DNA from: Coemansia sp. RSA 1804
Lineage: Eukaryota; Kickxellomycota; Kickxellomycetes; Kickxellales; Kickxellaceae
Reading direction: 5' to 3'
Assembly (NCBI GenBank): GCA_027578815.1
Contig: JANBTH010000213.1
Span: 1-26,498 of the forward strand
DNA length: 26,498 bases
The notes beneath the pieces were generated by a model that was given only the letters and a program-made list of their open reading frames with translations, was not told the origin of the DNA and did not search any database. The translations under genes were made by a program, and so were the position numbers. Of the stretch, positions 1-11,177 are shown piece by piece; position 1 is the stretch's first letter, and the number at the start of each line of letters is the position of its first letter.

Positions 1-3000
1 CCGTAAAGTCTTTTTAACAAGCAGATTGTCGAATACAACCGGCTCTGCAGCGGGAGATGTTTCTCGGGACGTCCGACTTTGTATATCTCCCGCCATACAC
101 GCAACAACAGTTGAAGCATTAGCATCTTTGCTAGACTGAGATTTGGTTTCGATGTCGTTGTTCTGTAACGTCGTCTCTTTCGTTTTTCTAGCAGTATGCT
201 TAGGGCGAACATGTGTCCTTGGTGGCGAGTTGAAAACTAGTTTCAGGCGTCTCTCTGGGTGGTACGAGTATGGGAACTCTGCTTCGCTAGCACGTGTGTG
301 CGCATCGCGACACGCATACAACCACCACGGCGACACAACATGTATCTTGTTCTGAATTGCCGAGCGATAATCTCGCAGGGTTTCGTGTTCACGTGGTGAC
401 TGGTGAACAAGATGAGTGGTCTGTGCTGGATCGAGACGAGACAGAACCCGGCATCCAAGTTGCAATGCTAGTGCTGTCAGCTCGTTTTTTCTGTGGTATA
501 TTCGGCTAGCTAGCGATATAACCACTCCCTCCAGTATATGCTCTACCTTCTTGCGCTTTCCTTGTTTGCTGCTCAAAGCCTTATTGCTCGCGCTACCAGC
601 AGACCCCAACCGACTAGAGCTAATTGGTGACATCTGCGTTATGTCATCCTCGTCTTGTAACTCGCCTCTGGAGTCGCCACAATTAGCAGCATGATCCAGG
701 CAAACACCGACTCCTGAGACTGGAAACTGCCTTGATATAGCATTGTTTTTCTCCGCTTGCCGCAAGTTTCGTTCAAGAGAAACAACCATGGGGGTACGCC
801 CAGGCGTATCCCCATTCTGCTTTCCCAGCGATTTCGATGATGGTGTTTCCATTGCTTGAACAGAATATAATTGCTTATGCGGGGTAGCTCCTTGAATAAC
901 GGAACCAGGTTCTGGCTGTCCCGGCGGTTTGATCACTCGAAATAAGCCAACCTTTGGTCTGTCAAAAGTATGACTAGATTCATTGGCAACAGATATTGTT
1001 GACAGATTTACAAAAGTATCAGCATTTTGTACTGATTTCGCTAATTTGTAGATCCAGGTTGAATCCACAACCATAGTGCCCCACTTCAGAGCACGCTCAT
1101 ACTTTGTTCCTTTGAATGGAGGGTGGCAAACCAAATGCGTAGCTCTACGAGAAAACCGCTCGCTAAATTTGATTCCAAGTACCATTGCAAGCTTTCCAAT
1201 GTGGTTCCGCTCCAATCCTTCGTACCCGCTGATGCTCAATGACATGGTGCTACAATCCCCCGGTCTGTCAATTGAGAGAGGCTTGAACAGAATATGCTGT
1301 CCCGGGCTTAATCCAGGATAGAAAGACGATTGTTGCTCAATTTGCCAGAAATCTGGATACAACACACTGTCGTGAATACACTGCTCAATCCAGCATTCAG
1401 TGACAACTTGGATCCGCGGGTGAAGGTTCCGAACCATCTGATAGCATTCTCGAAATTCACTTGAACCACACAGTTGAACAACAAGATACACAGTATTAGT
1501 GCTTTTGTCGGCCCTTATGTTATGAACAAGCCCACGTAGCGCCACGCACAACGACTCCTTGTCTTTAAGGTCAGGCTGTGGTACATAGTTGAGAAGATCA
1601 GCGTAGTGCCCGCCATTCGCATTAACAGCACCTTGAAGTATCGTCATCATCTCGACAGGTAGTCCAAACGAGGTAAACACACAATGTGAGAAAATGCACT
1701 TTGAATCCTTATCACAACCGTAGGCTGGTGGCTCCAGAACACCAATGTCCTTTCCTTTGTCTAAGCAAGAGGAGATGGGACTAATATTGTCGAGAGCCTG
1801 GGTAGGGTTCTCTAAAGGATCTGAGAGTTGTAGCCTTGGAGAAGATGAGACATATTGGGCAACTGTATGAGTGAGTCTTTTATTACTCTTGATTTCAGAA
1901 TCGGTTGCGCTTGTTTTGGATTTTGGTGTGCGGTGATCGTCTGGCATAAACAGCCGCCTTCGTTTAAGGCCAATATCATGTGCAGTATTTTCATATCTAA
2001 ATCCTGACAAGCCATAGTGCTTGTATGAGTCACACTCTGACGAAACGATTTTATGACAAGGAGCCATACCAGACTCATCACATTGATCTTCAGATAATGG
2101 CAGCGGTACGTGCAGTTGTTTGGCATCAGAAGACAATGCCCGAGCACGATATGGTTGGGCATTAGAGAGTTTGGAAGAAAGTACTGGTGGCATACCAGCA
2201 TCCGCATCATTTGCTGTTTTGTACCGTCGCGCAAGCAATCGACTGGAGCTTCTACTTAGTAATCCATGGTGTGTACGATGCTTTATTGGCAGTAAGTCAA
2301 TGCCACTAACATCGACATCAATATCAACTTCTGGAGCCTTATTCCCTCCCTTTGGAAGGTCATACACATCGTTATTTCCGACTGCACTCGCTGTAATATT
2401 GTTGGGAGGGAAAATATTGGAGCCTAACGAAGCTGTTAATACTGAAGTAGTCCCATGGGTCGTGATGGGATGGAGCTGCTGAAGCTCTGGATCCGCTGAC
2501 AGAACAAATTTCTTGCATTGATCCAACGAACTGTAATCACCATCAATATGGGGAAACGACGCACTTTTCTCGGCGATTGTGTATATGGTTTCGTCTTGGC
2601 GAGCTTGTGATTTTATGCTGTCGAGGAACCAAGCTACAGATACTATATGGATTTTCCATTGCTTGGCAAACACAAATTTCTGCGATGTGCAGTCCGCAGC
2701 AATAAGGTGTGTGCAGCGTCTCGTCAGAGAATTGTGGTATGTGCCTCCTCCGCCGACCCTCGCATAAACGGCCATAGAACTACCACCACCGTCCTTGGTA
2801 TGACTTTTAGCATATCTACCGAATCGTTCATGTGTGGAAAACTCGGAATTCACAATAAGATGCTTAATATCTTCAAGAAGATCGTGGCTAACACCAGTAG
2901 CACTTACATGGCAACCAGAGAATGGCAGCAGCCTTGTTTCCTGCGTGATTAGCTCAATGGCGTTGGCTATATCGCAGTCGCTGGCGGTCTTTCCCAAACG

Positions 3001-3425
3001 CTTTGCCTCTATTTCACAGCTGACAATGAATTGAATGGTCACTACTGGAATTCCAAACTTTGCTGCCATTTTGTACTTGACAGACGAAAGATTGCTATCG
3101 CGTATGATAACATGGGTAACAGCAGTGGTAAGGTTGAGGCTGACACAACCATTGAGGTTCTCTACCCGCTTGTGTATACTTGACTACAGTTCCAAAAATA
3201 CTGAAACAGGGTACATGCATTTAATAAACGAATAGAACTTTAACTCTGAATTAATGCTATTCCCAGTCAAATTGAATAAAGGAGCAATATCATCCCTTTG
3301 ACAAACTCATTCATCGGGCTAAAATGATAGGATGCTGGGTCTCCGCATTTGCGTACCTTTTCCTTTGGATCCAGCCCACTGCAGGAAATGCAGCAATTCC
3401 TCAGTAAAGGAAAAGTGTTGGACAT
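1..3425 (-). CDS. DPB11: Dpb11/Rad4/TopBP1-family multi-BRCT checkpoint and replication-initiation protein (5' part; C-terminus off window)
   Basis: Known role of the family: a nuclear scaffold that binds phosphorylated Sld3/Sld2 and the 9-1-1 clamp, starting replication and activating the ATR checkpoint kinase. Seen: exon 1 (3425-3357, 23 codons) starts MSNTFPLLRNCCISCSGLD, like the start of S. pombe Rad4. A 173-nt intron (3356-3184, donor GTACGC, acceptor CTGTAG, phase 0) follows, then one frame open without a stop from 3183 to position 1 (1061 codons). BRCT-like regions lie at residues ~5-85 (THVI), ~108-215 (CTHLIAAD, then VSVAWFLDSI), ~518-636 (VVTECWIEQC), ~668-738 (THLVCH, then VVDSTWIYKL) and ~907-1001 (THLVHQ, then VVSPWWLYAC). 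Basic patches KRRRLF (~435) and GKRKKVEH may be NLSs. The second BRCT carries an insertion of about 30 residues. Yeast members have four BRCTs; the fifth resembles a C-terminal TopBP1 repeat. Family is confident; the donor is non-consensus, so exon 1 is less sure. The stop codon lies beyond position 1. Confidence 0.88.
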
Positions 3426-3764
3426 TAAAATACAACAGTGTGAATATATCAGAGCAAAAGAGATTCGTAAAAAGAAGCAAAAAAGTGCAACAGGCCACAA
3501 CAAAGCAAAGAAAAGAGAAACGGTGCTAAACAAAAGAAACACACCTTTTGTCTTTCAACGCCTAAAATAAACAAAACAAAAGTGACCGCAGTATTCAACA
3601 TCTTGTCTAATTAATTGGCTTGTGGATCACAGAAAAATAAGATTCGGAACCAGTCGTTTCATGCACCATGCAAAAGATGTATAAGATGTCGTTTTGTTGG
3701 AACAAAAAATTCCTAAACCGGGAGAGTGCTACAAACAAGCTACAATTAAAAAAAGCCAGCTTAC
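3426..3764. other. Intergenic: RPS17 3' UTR and DPB11 promoter
   Basis: 339 bases between two minus-strand genes. It is AT-rich and purine-rich on the plus strand (3460-3530) and contains TAATTAATTG near 3608-3617. I see no convincing gene. A minus-strand frame covering 3267-3542 merely spans DPB11 exon 1 and its flanks. Confidence 0.6.
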
Positions 3765-4940
3765 TCAAGCCTCGGTAGGAGGGGCAGGAGCGGCGGCAGC
3801 GGCAGCAGGAGCAGCGGTGCGCTGAGGGCGAGGGCGGCGCTCGCGGCGACGGAAATCGCGGCCAACACGCCCAGAGCGAACGGGGGCAGTGACAGAGACG
3901 CCGGGAAGCTTCTCAAAGTTGAGTGACTTGAGCATGGCCTCAGTATCTGGGTCAACCTCGATGGCAGAGATGTCAAGAGCCGAGAACTCGGGCACATAGT
4001 TGTCTCTGCGCTCGCGCTCCTCCTCCTGGAGCTTGAAGGAAATGCCGCGAACAGGACCCTTCTGGATACGTTTCATCAGATGGGTGGTAAAGCCAGCAAT
4101 CTTGTTGCGCATGCGCTTGGTCGGGATGATGGCAACATCGTCACAGATACGCTTGTTGGTGTGGAAATCGAGAGTAAGAACTGGGTAGTACTTCTCAATC
4201 AAAACGCGCGAAGCCTTCTTAACGGTCTTAGTGCGAACGCGACCCTAATAAACGGCGACAGATAACAAAATAATAGTAGTTCCACCGTTTGTAAATGTTG
4301 TGATTGACATATCAAGTAAACGAGCATATAATGCCATGTGGGGTCGATCGATAACGTATGAAGATAGTCCAGAGCCAACAAAACGACGTCGTACAGACCG
4401 CATATGTGCATAGATATACATAAATAAAGTATGAAGAGTGTACCAATGCAGAAAAGATTGCAATAGAGATCGTTAGTATTTGACGTTTTACACTGAGTTT
4501 GAAATGTCTGCATAATTACACTCCCAAATGAAGAATTATCCTTTTACAAGCCCATGGCTCTCAAAGGGGCAATACAACAGGAGAAAGATGCTGATTGTGT
4601 ATAGTGAATTCAAATTCATCTGCTCCCAATCTGACGAGAAGAAATATAATTGGTCATTTTTGCATTTGCATTGCATGCGCTTAATTGTGCAATAAAATCA
4701 TTTCTGACACACCCACGAATCCATCGATAAAAACCGCCGGTTGCTGATGGATGCGATTTACTAGAGTACTTCCGCTTCCCACAGTCACTGCCGCTGTTAT
4801 GTCTAGCACTGCTTTCCTGCTATCGTACCAAACCACTCGTCGCTATGGTCGAATCCATCTCCCTGGCATCCTCGCATCCATCACTACGCAGCATCCTACG
4901 CGTGCAAACTGCGTCCATCAAGTGTACAAATACGCACCAT
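3765..4940 (-). CDS. RPS17: 40S ribosomal protein eS17 (S17), two exons
   Basis: Structural protein of the small ribosomal subunit, cytosolic. Exon 2 (4244-3765) encodes GRVRTKTVKKASRVLIEKYY and then near-invariant family blocks: HTNKRICDDVAIIPTKRMRN, KGPVRGISFKLQEEERERRD and NYVPEFSALDISAIEVDPDT. The exon begins directly after TTATTAG and lacks its own ATG. The nearest ATG followed by a usable donor is at 4940-4938 (aaaATG|GTGCGT), giving a first exon that is the start codon alone, as in budding yeast RPS17, and a 692-nt intron (4937-4246). The total is 160 aa, longer than the usual ~135, because of an Arg-rich then Ala/Pro-rich C-terminal tail (about residues 125-160). Exon 2 is certain. 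Exon 1 is inferred from the only ATG-GT found within about 1 kb upstream. Confidence 0.93.
4246..4937 (-). other. Predicted 692-nt intron of RPS17
   Basis: Longest intron in the window by more than twofold (the others are about 111-276 nt). The donor is GTGCGT just after the ATG and the acceptor is TTATTAG. I looked for a hosted C/D snoRNA on the sense strand: there is no TGATGA box, so none is called. An H/ACA RNA cannot be excluded by eye. Confidence 0.55.
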
Positions 4941-5148
4941 TTTGTCAATATACTAGAAATTGCTGATGATGGAAAAAGAGTGAGTCCACAAACTGTATGA
5001 GCGATAAAGCAATGTTTTGAGCTTGTTTACTGCACAAGGCAGACGAAAAGTAGGGCTTTGTGGCTCATCGGTTCGGGCAGTCAGAGTCGGCTCTGATTGT
5101 TATTCGGTTCACCTGATGCTTTGATTTGCAGACATGCGGCATGTGGCA

Positions 5149-5166
5149 GATGCTGATGCTGATGCT
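5149..5166 (+). repeat. (GATGCT)x3 hexanucleotide repeat
   Basis: Three perfect tandem GATGCT units in the divergent intergenic region. Small, with no evident function. Confidence 0.8.
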
Positions 5167-5651
5167 GACTAAGTTCTTTCCAACATTCCATCTTGGCTTT
5201 TACAAAAGTTTGACTGTAGCTTGCCATAGGGTTTTGGCTACTTTCTGTTGTTGATCTTTGCTCGGATGTATTTTTTTTTTGGCAAAAAGCCTTGGGGTTT
5301 GGAGGTGAGTATTACAGAGATACCTATCCCGTGAGTTGCACTCTCGTTTGCCAGATGTTTACTTTAATACACATATTAATCGTTGGATAAAAATGCTTTA
5401 CAATTTAAACACATTGCGTCTCCGATGCAAGCCTCGCTTTACCGATTACCGCAAAAAATTCTTTCTAATCTTCAATGCTTCTACAAAAAGCAGTAGAATA
5501 TGTGGCTTTGGTAGATTACTATGGATTTGCTATGGTGTGGCAGTCGTAGCTCAAAGTAAAAGTGAGCGATAATCGTAGATAAAATGCGGTAAAGGAACGT
5601 TTGGAGGGAATTGTCTTATTTCCACCCCGACCTGCGTAATCTCTTTTCCCC

Positions 5652-5670
5652 TTCTTTCTTTCTTTCTTTC
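5652..5670 (+). repeat. (TTTC)n microsatellite in TSC13 leader
   Basis: Four to five TTTC units within a longer pyrimidine tract about 80-100 nt before the TSC13 ATG. It is probably core-promoter or 5' UTR sequence. Confidence 0.8.
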
Positions 5671-5750
5671 ATTTTTTGTTCCTTATCACTATTTCCCATT
5701 ACTAAAAACACTTGCTTTGTCTTTTTTCTGTCAAGTGCGGATATCGAAAT

Positions 5751-6855
5751 ATGCAGCTTAAAATCGCCAAGCGCTCATCGTCTGCCAAAGGCAAAGGTGC
5801 CACGGACGAACCGTCGCCATCACCGCGTGTTCTCTTCACAGTGGATGTCCCTGACGACGCATCTGTCGACGATCTTAAAAAGGCCATCAACAGGAAAAGC
5901 AAGTCGCTATATCCAGACCGCCAGCGACTTACGGTTGGCGAGGCAAAGATGGTTCTTGAAAAAGACGCGGGTCTAACCAAGTATAGCATTGGCGACGGCG
6001 ATGTGGTATATTTAAAAGACCTAGGACCACAGATCAGCTGGCGGACTGTCTTCTACATCGAGTATCTTGGCCCAATGGTGTTCCATTATCTGATTTACAA
6101 TTTTCCGGTTATCTTTTACAGACACGCATTTGAGCACAGTGAAATTCAACGGTAAGTGCTGACAAACTGTTTACGTGTTTGTATACGGGCTTTTCTGTTC
6201 ATCTGCTTTTATCAAATGCCCTGCAAGCTTGCTCACTCTGAATACCAAACACATACGTCCCAGGCTAATTATCCCATGTTTCTAACTTGCTGCAATGATC
6301 GAATGTAGCCGCGTTTACATGCTGGTCATGGGCCACTTTCTGAAGCGTGAGCTGGAAACAGGATTTGTGCACCGCTTCAGCCATGGAACCATGCCGCTCT
6401 TTAATGTGTTCAAAAACTCGTTCCACTACCACATACTGTCGGGACTTAACCTAGCATACTGGGTGTATGGCCCCAGCTCTGCAGAAGGCACTGTCCTCGC
6501 AGCCAAGCTCGGAAACCCAACGCTGATGGCCATTTTTACCGGCATCTTCTTGTTTGCCGAGCTCTCAAACCTAAGCACCCATATTACACTGCGCAACCTG
6601 CGGCCACCAGGCACCCGCGTGCGTCGGATCCCGTTTGGATACGGATTCGACATGGTCAGCTGCCCTAACTATCTCTTTGAGACGATTGCATGGGCGAGCA
6701 TAACACTGATGACCCGCAGTATGGCTGCTGTTCTGTTTTTGGTTGTGTCCACAGCGCAGATGTATGTGTGGGCCATCAAAAAGCACAAGCAATACAAGCG
6801 GGAGTTTCCAGACTACCCAAAGTCGCGAAAGGCGATGATCCCGTTTATTGCATAA
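5751..6855 (+). CDS. TSC13: Very-long-chain trans-2-enoyl-CoA reductase
   Basis: Catalyses the last step of the ER fatty-acid elongation cycle (NADPH-dependent reduction of trans-2-enoyl-CoA), supplying very-long-chain acyl chains for sphingolipids. Exon 1 is 5751-6151, the intron is 6152-6308 (157 nt, GTAAGT...ATGTAG, with CTAAC as likely branch site), and exon 2 is 6309-6855; the split codon restores Arg134. The protein is 315 aa, matching the ~310-aa family. Residues 1-80 resemble the ubiquitin-like N-terminal domain. The C-terminal half is the steroid-5-alpha-reductase-type membrane domain, with FLKRELETGFVHRFSHGTMP (about 144-163) and SCPNYLFE (about 251-258). Lys146 and Tyr255 match the catalytic Lys/Tyr pair described for mammalian TECR. 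The protein is polytopic, with a short C-terminus after KSRKAMIPFIA. Confidence 0.95.
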
Positions 6856-7090
6856 TAGCAAAGCACAAGCCTGCGAATTCGGCGTATCAAGACATTTATT
6901 TCTTTTTAATAACAGAACGAGAATACGTCCATGTTCTTGAACGGGCAATAGCGAATGCGTGGCTCAGGATCCATGCGTAAGCAGAAATATTTTCTTTCAG
7001 GTTTGTGGGTTAACGTAAACAAAAAAAGTTGTTTTGCAACACAATCATAGGCGAGCAGAAAAAGAGCCCTCCTTTCTGATATAAAATTTT

Positions 7091-7118
7091 CGCAGACTGG
7101 GGTAAAATCCAGTCTGTG
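7091..7118. repeat. Short perfect inverted repeat
   Basis: CAGACTGG (7093-7100) pairs with CCAGTCTG (7109-7116) across an 8-nt loop. One G-U and one C-G pair extend the stem outward. It lies about 240 nt after the TSC13 stop. Confidence 0.6.
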
Positions 7119-7188
7119 TTGATGGTTCAATTGACGGAATGGTTGGATGGATAAAGGCAGGTTTTTGACTGATGAAAAAAAATAACCC

Positions 7189-7213
7189 GCCATTAGGCCG
7201 AATGGCTTTTTTT
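7189..7213 (+). repeat. Hairpin followed by T7
   Basis: GCCATT (7189-7194) pairs with AATGGC (7201-7206) across AGGCCG, and is followed at once by TTTTTTT (7207-7213). It looks like an intrinsic or Pol III-type terminator, but no upstream Pol III gene is visible. Confidence 0.5.
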
Positions 7214-7585
7214 ATTCTCAATTCTCTGATATCATATTCTTAATAGTGTTCTAACACGCATACCATCTTCTTCTTTGCTGTTGTTCTTTCCATTCAAAAA
7301 GTGTACCTGCAATAAACAATTCTCCAGTGTGCCGACTTTTATGTTTACCAGACTAGGCAAAAGCAAGTAGAGAAAAAGACCCCTCACCAAAAATAATTCA
7401 AAGACTTGCGGGAATCAGTAATTAACGCCAACGTCAATATCGTAAAAGCCGTTCTTTGTCATTGACATTGTAAAAGCAAAAAAAGTATTTTTAAGTTTAG
7501 CTTAAGACTATTATAGCCTTTGGTTTTGTGGGTGTCGTGCGCTGACCAACGAGCAAAACCAAGCTATATTCAAGCACATTTTAGG

Positions 7586-10500
7586 ATGGAGCAAATCGAG
7601 GAGGCCGTCCGTTGTGCACTGGACCCCAGCAGTGTCCAAAACGTCAAAATACAGGTAAGCAGAGACACATATTATTTATTAATTGCATAGCCGGTAGCCA
7701 GTACGATATGGCCTGTGTGGCATGTCCTGTATGTGTTTGGATTCAAAGGGGTCTGTTGTCCGCAGAATCTTAGGCATTTCCCAATGTCATATGCTTGGTA
7801 CAACAACATACTGATACTGATTGCTCATATTTTAGGCTACTCAATACTGCGAGCATGTCAAGGCCTCGCCAGAGGGTTGGCAGGTGTGCCTGGAGCTCTT
7901 CACAAAGGTGCCGCAGAGAGCCCCAGAGGCGCGCTTGTTTGCGCTCCAAGTAATTGAGGCCATGATTGGCAGTGCGAGTGCCCGTGGAGATGTGAACGAT
8001 GCCGTTCCCAAGATAAACATGGCTCGGAAGGCCTTACTAGAGTTTGTTTCGAGGCAGTATTCGGCCACCACATACCATAACGAGCTGCCGTTCATCAAAA
8101 ACACATTGGCACATACATTCTCGCTGATGGCGCTCGCTACTTATCCGTCCCAATGGCCAACATTTATTAAAGACATGGTTCTGCTGGCCGGGCTCCCTGC
8201 CAAGTCAGGGCCACTTACTGAAGATAGTACCAAAGCTGTAAGCAACACCGAAATCAACCCATCATTAGTCGATTTTCTGCTCCGAGTTCTCAGTTCTCTT
8301 GACGAGGTTCTGGTCAACCCCACCGTTCCACGCAGCACAGATGAAATTGCGCGGAACACGCAAATCAAGGATGCTATGCGAATTCAGGATGTCAGTATGA
8401 TGGCACATGCTTGGCTAGATGTCCTTGTGCACATGTCAGCAACACAGCCGGATCTAGCTGGGGCCGCTTTGCGGCTTGTAGGCACGTATGTCTCGTGGAT
8501 TGATATAGGGCTTATTGTGAACCAGCCATTCATAAATGTGTTGTTTGGGCTTCTAAAGACGCCAGCTCTGCGTTGCCAGGCTTGTCATTGCCTTGCAGAG
8601 ATAGTAGGGAAGGGAATGCGAGCAATGGACAAGCTGTATATGCTGCAGTTCCTGGACATTGTCGGCGTCATGAAGCAACTGGACATTGATGAGGTTGAAT
8701 TTGCCGAGGAGGCTGGGAAGCTGGCGAACGTAACCGGCATCGAGCTTTTGGGAATAAGGTCTGACAAAGAAACGGCTACACCAGATGCTCGCGTCGCCGC
8801 AGACGGTATGCTAGAAGAACTTATGCCGCTAATCCTTAGACTCCTTATGCATGAATATGACGAGGTGTCGTCGTCGGTGTTTGCGGTTATAACTGAGATA
8901 CTCGGCATGCTTAAGAGGCTTCAGCGTGAGGACGTGACTCTCAGCTCAGCGCAACAGGAATTTCTGTCACGGCTATTGCCTATTCTCGTCGAGAAGCTGA
9001 AGTATGGCGAGGACTATTCCTGGCCAAGTCCTAGCGATGCGAGCACGGCTGACGCAGATGCCTCGTTGGACGACGACGACGAGGAGGCCATCTTCAGTGA
9101 GCTAAGGCGCAGTCTGCGGACGCTTATTGATGCCATTGCGGTCATAGCGCCAGGGCTTTATGACAATGTTATGCTGACGACTGTGCAAAACATATTCAGC
9201 CAGTGCAACCAATACGGCGTGAGCGCCGACAATGCGGCAGACGAAGGAGGCAACGGCAGCGGAAAGCTTGGCTGGGTACGTGCAGAGTTGGGCATATATC
9301 TAACACAGGCATATGGCGATCGGCTTGTCAGTACCAAAAATCTGCGCTTTGGCAGCACAAAGAACGGACAAGTCAACGGATCATCGCATTCTAGTACTAA
9401 GGCTGGAGGTAATTCTTCCACAGAGTCATTTGCAGAGCTTCTGACGATGATGATTCAGTCTGGAATTGTCGAGTGCGCCCACCCATCAATTTCGCCGCTA
9501 TATTTCGAGAATCTTGTTCGTTTCAGTGGCTACTTTGACGCTCATCGGGAGGCTGTCACGCAAGTGCTGAAATCGCTTCTTGGCGGAACCGGAGTCCGGC
9601 ATTTACATATGTCTGTGCGTCCTCGCATCTGGTACCTGCTTAGGCGGTTTATTGAGCAGCACCTGAGCATGGGGCTGGCTATATACTCAAGCGACTTTAT
9701 CTCGGCGGTATCTGACATGCTGGAAATAAATGCGAACCCGTCATCTACTCCGGGCAGCCACGGAATTTTTGATTCTCAACTGTATCTGTTTGAGGCGTGC
9801 GGCATTATGCTGGCTCCGTCAGATCTCGACGATGGAACTCGGACAACGCTACTGCAGCACCTGTTTAGCCCGCTCTTTTCTGGCGCACAAGCGCTGATGA
9901 ATGCGAAGTCTGCTGAGCAGATTCTGCAAGAGCCGCGCTCGCTGCTCCAAATCCACCACTACATTCTCGCAATTGGCGCAATTATCGGCGGGTTTCCAAA
10001 CATACGCGTAGACTCAAAGACAACATCTGCCGGTGCGCCAAACCAGCTTTCTACAAACACTGTTCAAGTGTTTCTCAAGGGAGCGGAGATGTGCATTGCG
10101 ATCCTTGAGGTGCTTCGGACAAGTCAGCTTGTTCGCGAGGCGTCCAGGGCCACACTATCGCGTATGCTGAGTGTCCTGGGCACGGAGGCTCTGCCATACC
10201 TACCTCGCCTTATTGATAACCTTGTCAGAAATTGTGCAGTTGAGGAGCTGCTGGATCTGCTAGGCCTTATTGGACTTGTTGTGTTCAAGTTTAAGCCATA
10301 TGTGGCCCCGACTGCAAGCAAGCTGCTGCTTCCGGTGATATCCAAAGTGTATGGCTTTCTGGACAAGGTAGCACATGAAGGAGCTGCGGGAACAGATGAG
10401 GCTGTACTGCTTCAGGATCTCCGCAAGGCCTATCTTTCGCTGATTGGGGCCATATTCAACGCAGATCTGGACAGCATATTCCTTGATCCGCAAAACTCGC

Positions 10501-11177
10501 AGCATCTTGTGCTTATATTCCAGCCCATCGCCACTCAGCTGGCAGTCGACCACAACAACGCTCAGTGTCAGCGCTTGGCATTCAATGTGATTTTCAAGGC
10601 AATTCAGGCATGGGTTGTGGATCCTCTTGGATACCACACATTGGCAACGCTGACGCCTGCGGCAGTCGCAGCCCTCAACAACAGCGCGAGAACGGGCACC
10701 AGGAGTGCAGACAGACAAATGCTGCGCCAGGCAGCGGCGCAAGCGCTGGGCCTGGATTTAGCCAGTAGCAATGCCAAGGATGTCCGCGACCAGTTCAAAC
10801 AGTTTGTCATGAGCACAGTAGTACGCTCATGCTTCGAAACGCCCACTCAGCCGCAGTTCCAGATGTCAGACGCACAATCATCGCTGGTAGTGTCGGAAAT
10901 TTCTGGCGTACTTCAGCTGCTGCTCGTGGCCGGCATGCCTGCTGTCGCGCATGGTGATGGCAGTGCGATGGCGGAGATGGAGGCCCCGCAGCTGCTCAGC
11001 GTGCCGATTGGCGGAGAGCTTGGGCAGAACCAGTTTGCGTCGTACCTGTCAACGGTTCTCCTTCCAAGCATGGGCTGCCCAGAGAACATGGCGGCGGAGT
11101 TTGTGCAGGCGCTGTCTACGCTTGGCCAGAGACAGTTTAAAAAGTACTTTGTCGCCTTTCTGACAAACAATAGCTGA
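7586..11177 (+). CDS. XPOT: Exportin-T (tRNA nuclear export karyopherin)
   Basis: Exports mature tRNAs from the nucleus with Ran-GTP (Los1 in yeast, exportin-T in animals). Exon 1 (7586-7654) encodes 23 codons beginning MEQIEEAVRCALD. The intron is 7655-7835 (181 nt, GTAAGC...TTTTAG). Exon 2 runs from 7836 to 11177, total 1136 aa, close to Los1 (1100). The N-terminal importin-beta/Xpo1-like repeats are clear. SPEGWQVCLELF, RNTQIKDAMR (~196-205) and GTYVSWIDIGLIVNQPFIN (~244-262) align well with human exportin-T (RNTLIKDTMR, GAYVSWIDLSLIANDRFIN). The rest is alpha-helical HEAT-like sequence with an acidic spacer (SLDDDDEEA) and a Ser/Gly-rich linker near codons 480-520. An in-frame GTG at 7884 is internal, not the start. 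Confidence 0.95.

Larger units (their letters stand above)
4941..5750. promoter_or_regulatory. Divergent promoter region RPS17 / TSC13
   Basis: 810 bases between two divergent genes. On the RPS17 side, the minus strand has a pyrimidine-rich tract (about 4966-4988) just upstream of the ATG and an AGCCCTAC motif (plus-strand GTAGGGCT near 5050). On the TSC13 side there is T10 at 5271-5280 and a TTTC microsatellite (5652-5670) in the likely 5' UTR. (GATGCT)x3 occurs at 5149-5166. No coding region or tRNA was recognised. Confidence 0.55.
6856..7585. other. Intergenic TSC13 / XPOT with two small hairpins
   Basis: 730 bases. It holds two inverted repeats (7091-7118 and 7189-7206, the second followed by T7). 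A minus-strand ATG frame of 95 codons (7193-6906) crosses them but resembles nothing I know. The region presumably contains the TSC13 3' UTR and the exportin promoter. Confidence 0.5.

Noticed and set aside
1812..2234. Minus-strand open frame of 140 codons
   Set aside because: It lies wholly inside the DPB11 coding exon in another frame; the DPB11 frame is open through the whole interval and carries the BRCT motifs.
2740..2880. Possible unspliced intron in DPB11 explaining the BRCT2 insertion (candidate GTGAAT donor and GTGGTAG acceptor on the minus strand)
   Set aside because: Removing it would break the reading frame, while reading through is open and in frame; kept as coding, though transcript data would settle it.
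4964..4969. TGATGA on the plus strand as a C box of a snoRNA
   Set aside because: No paired CTGA box at a fitting distance with a terminal stem, and it lies in the RPS17 leader or promoter on the wrong strand for an intronic snoRNA.
6906..7193. Minus-strand ATG open frame of 95 codons with AATAAA just after its stop
   Set aside because: No recognisable motif, composition unlike neighbouring genes, no splice or promoter support, and it crosses two hairpins; the AATAAA is too close to the stop to be informative.
10260..10742. Minus-strand open frame of 160 codons
   Set aside because: Antisense shadow of the exportin-T coding exon; Cys/Arg-rich composition without motifs.
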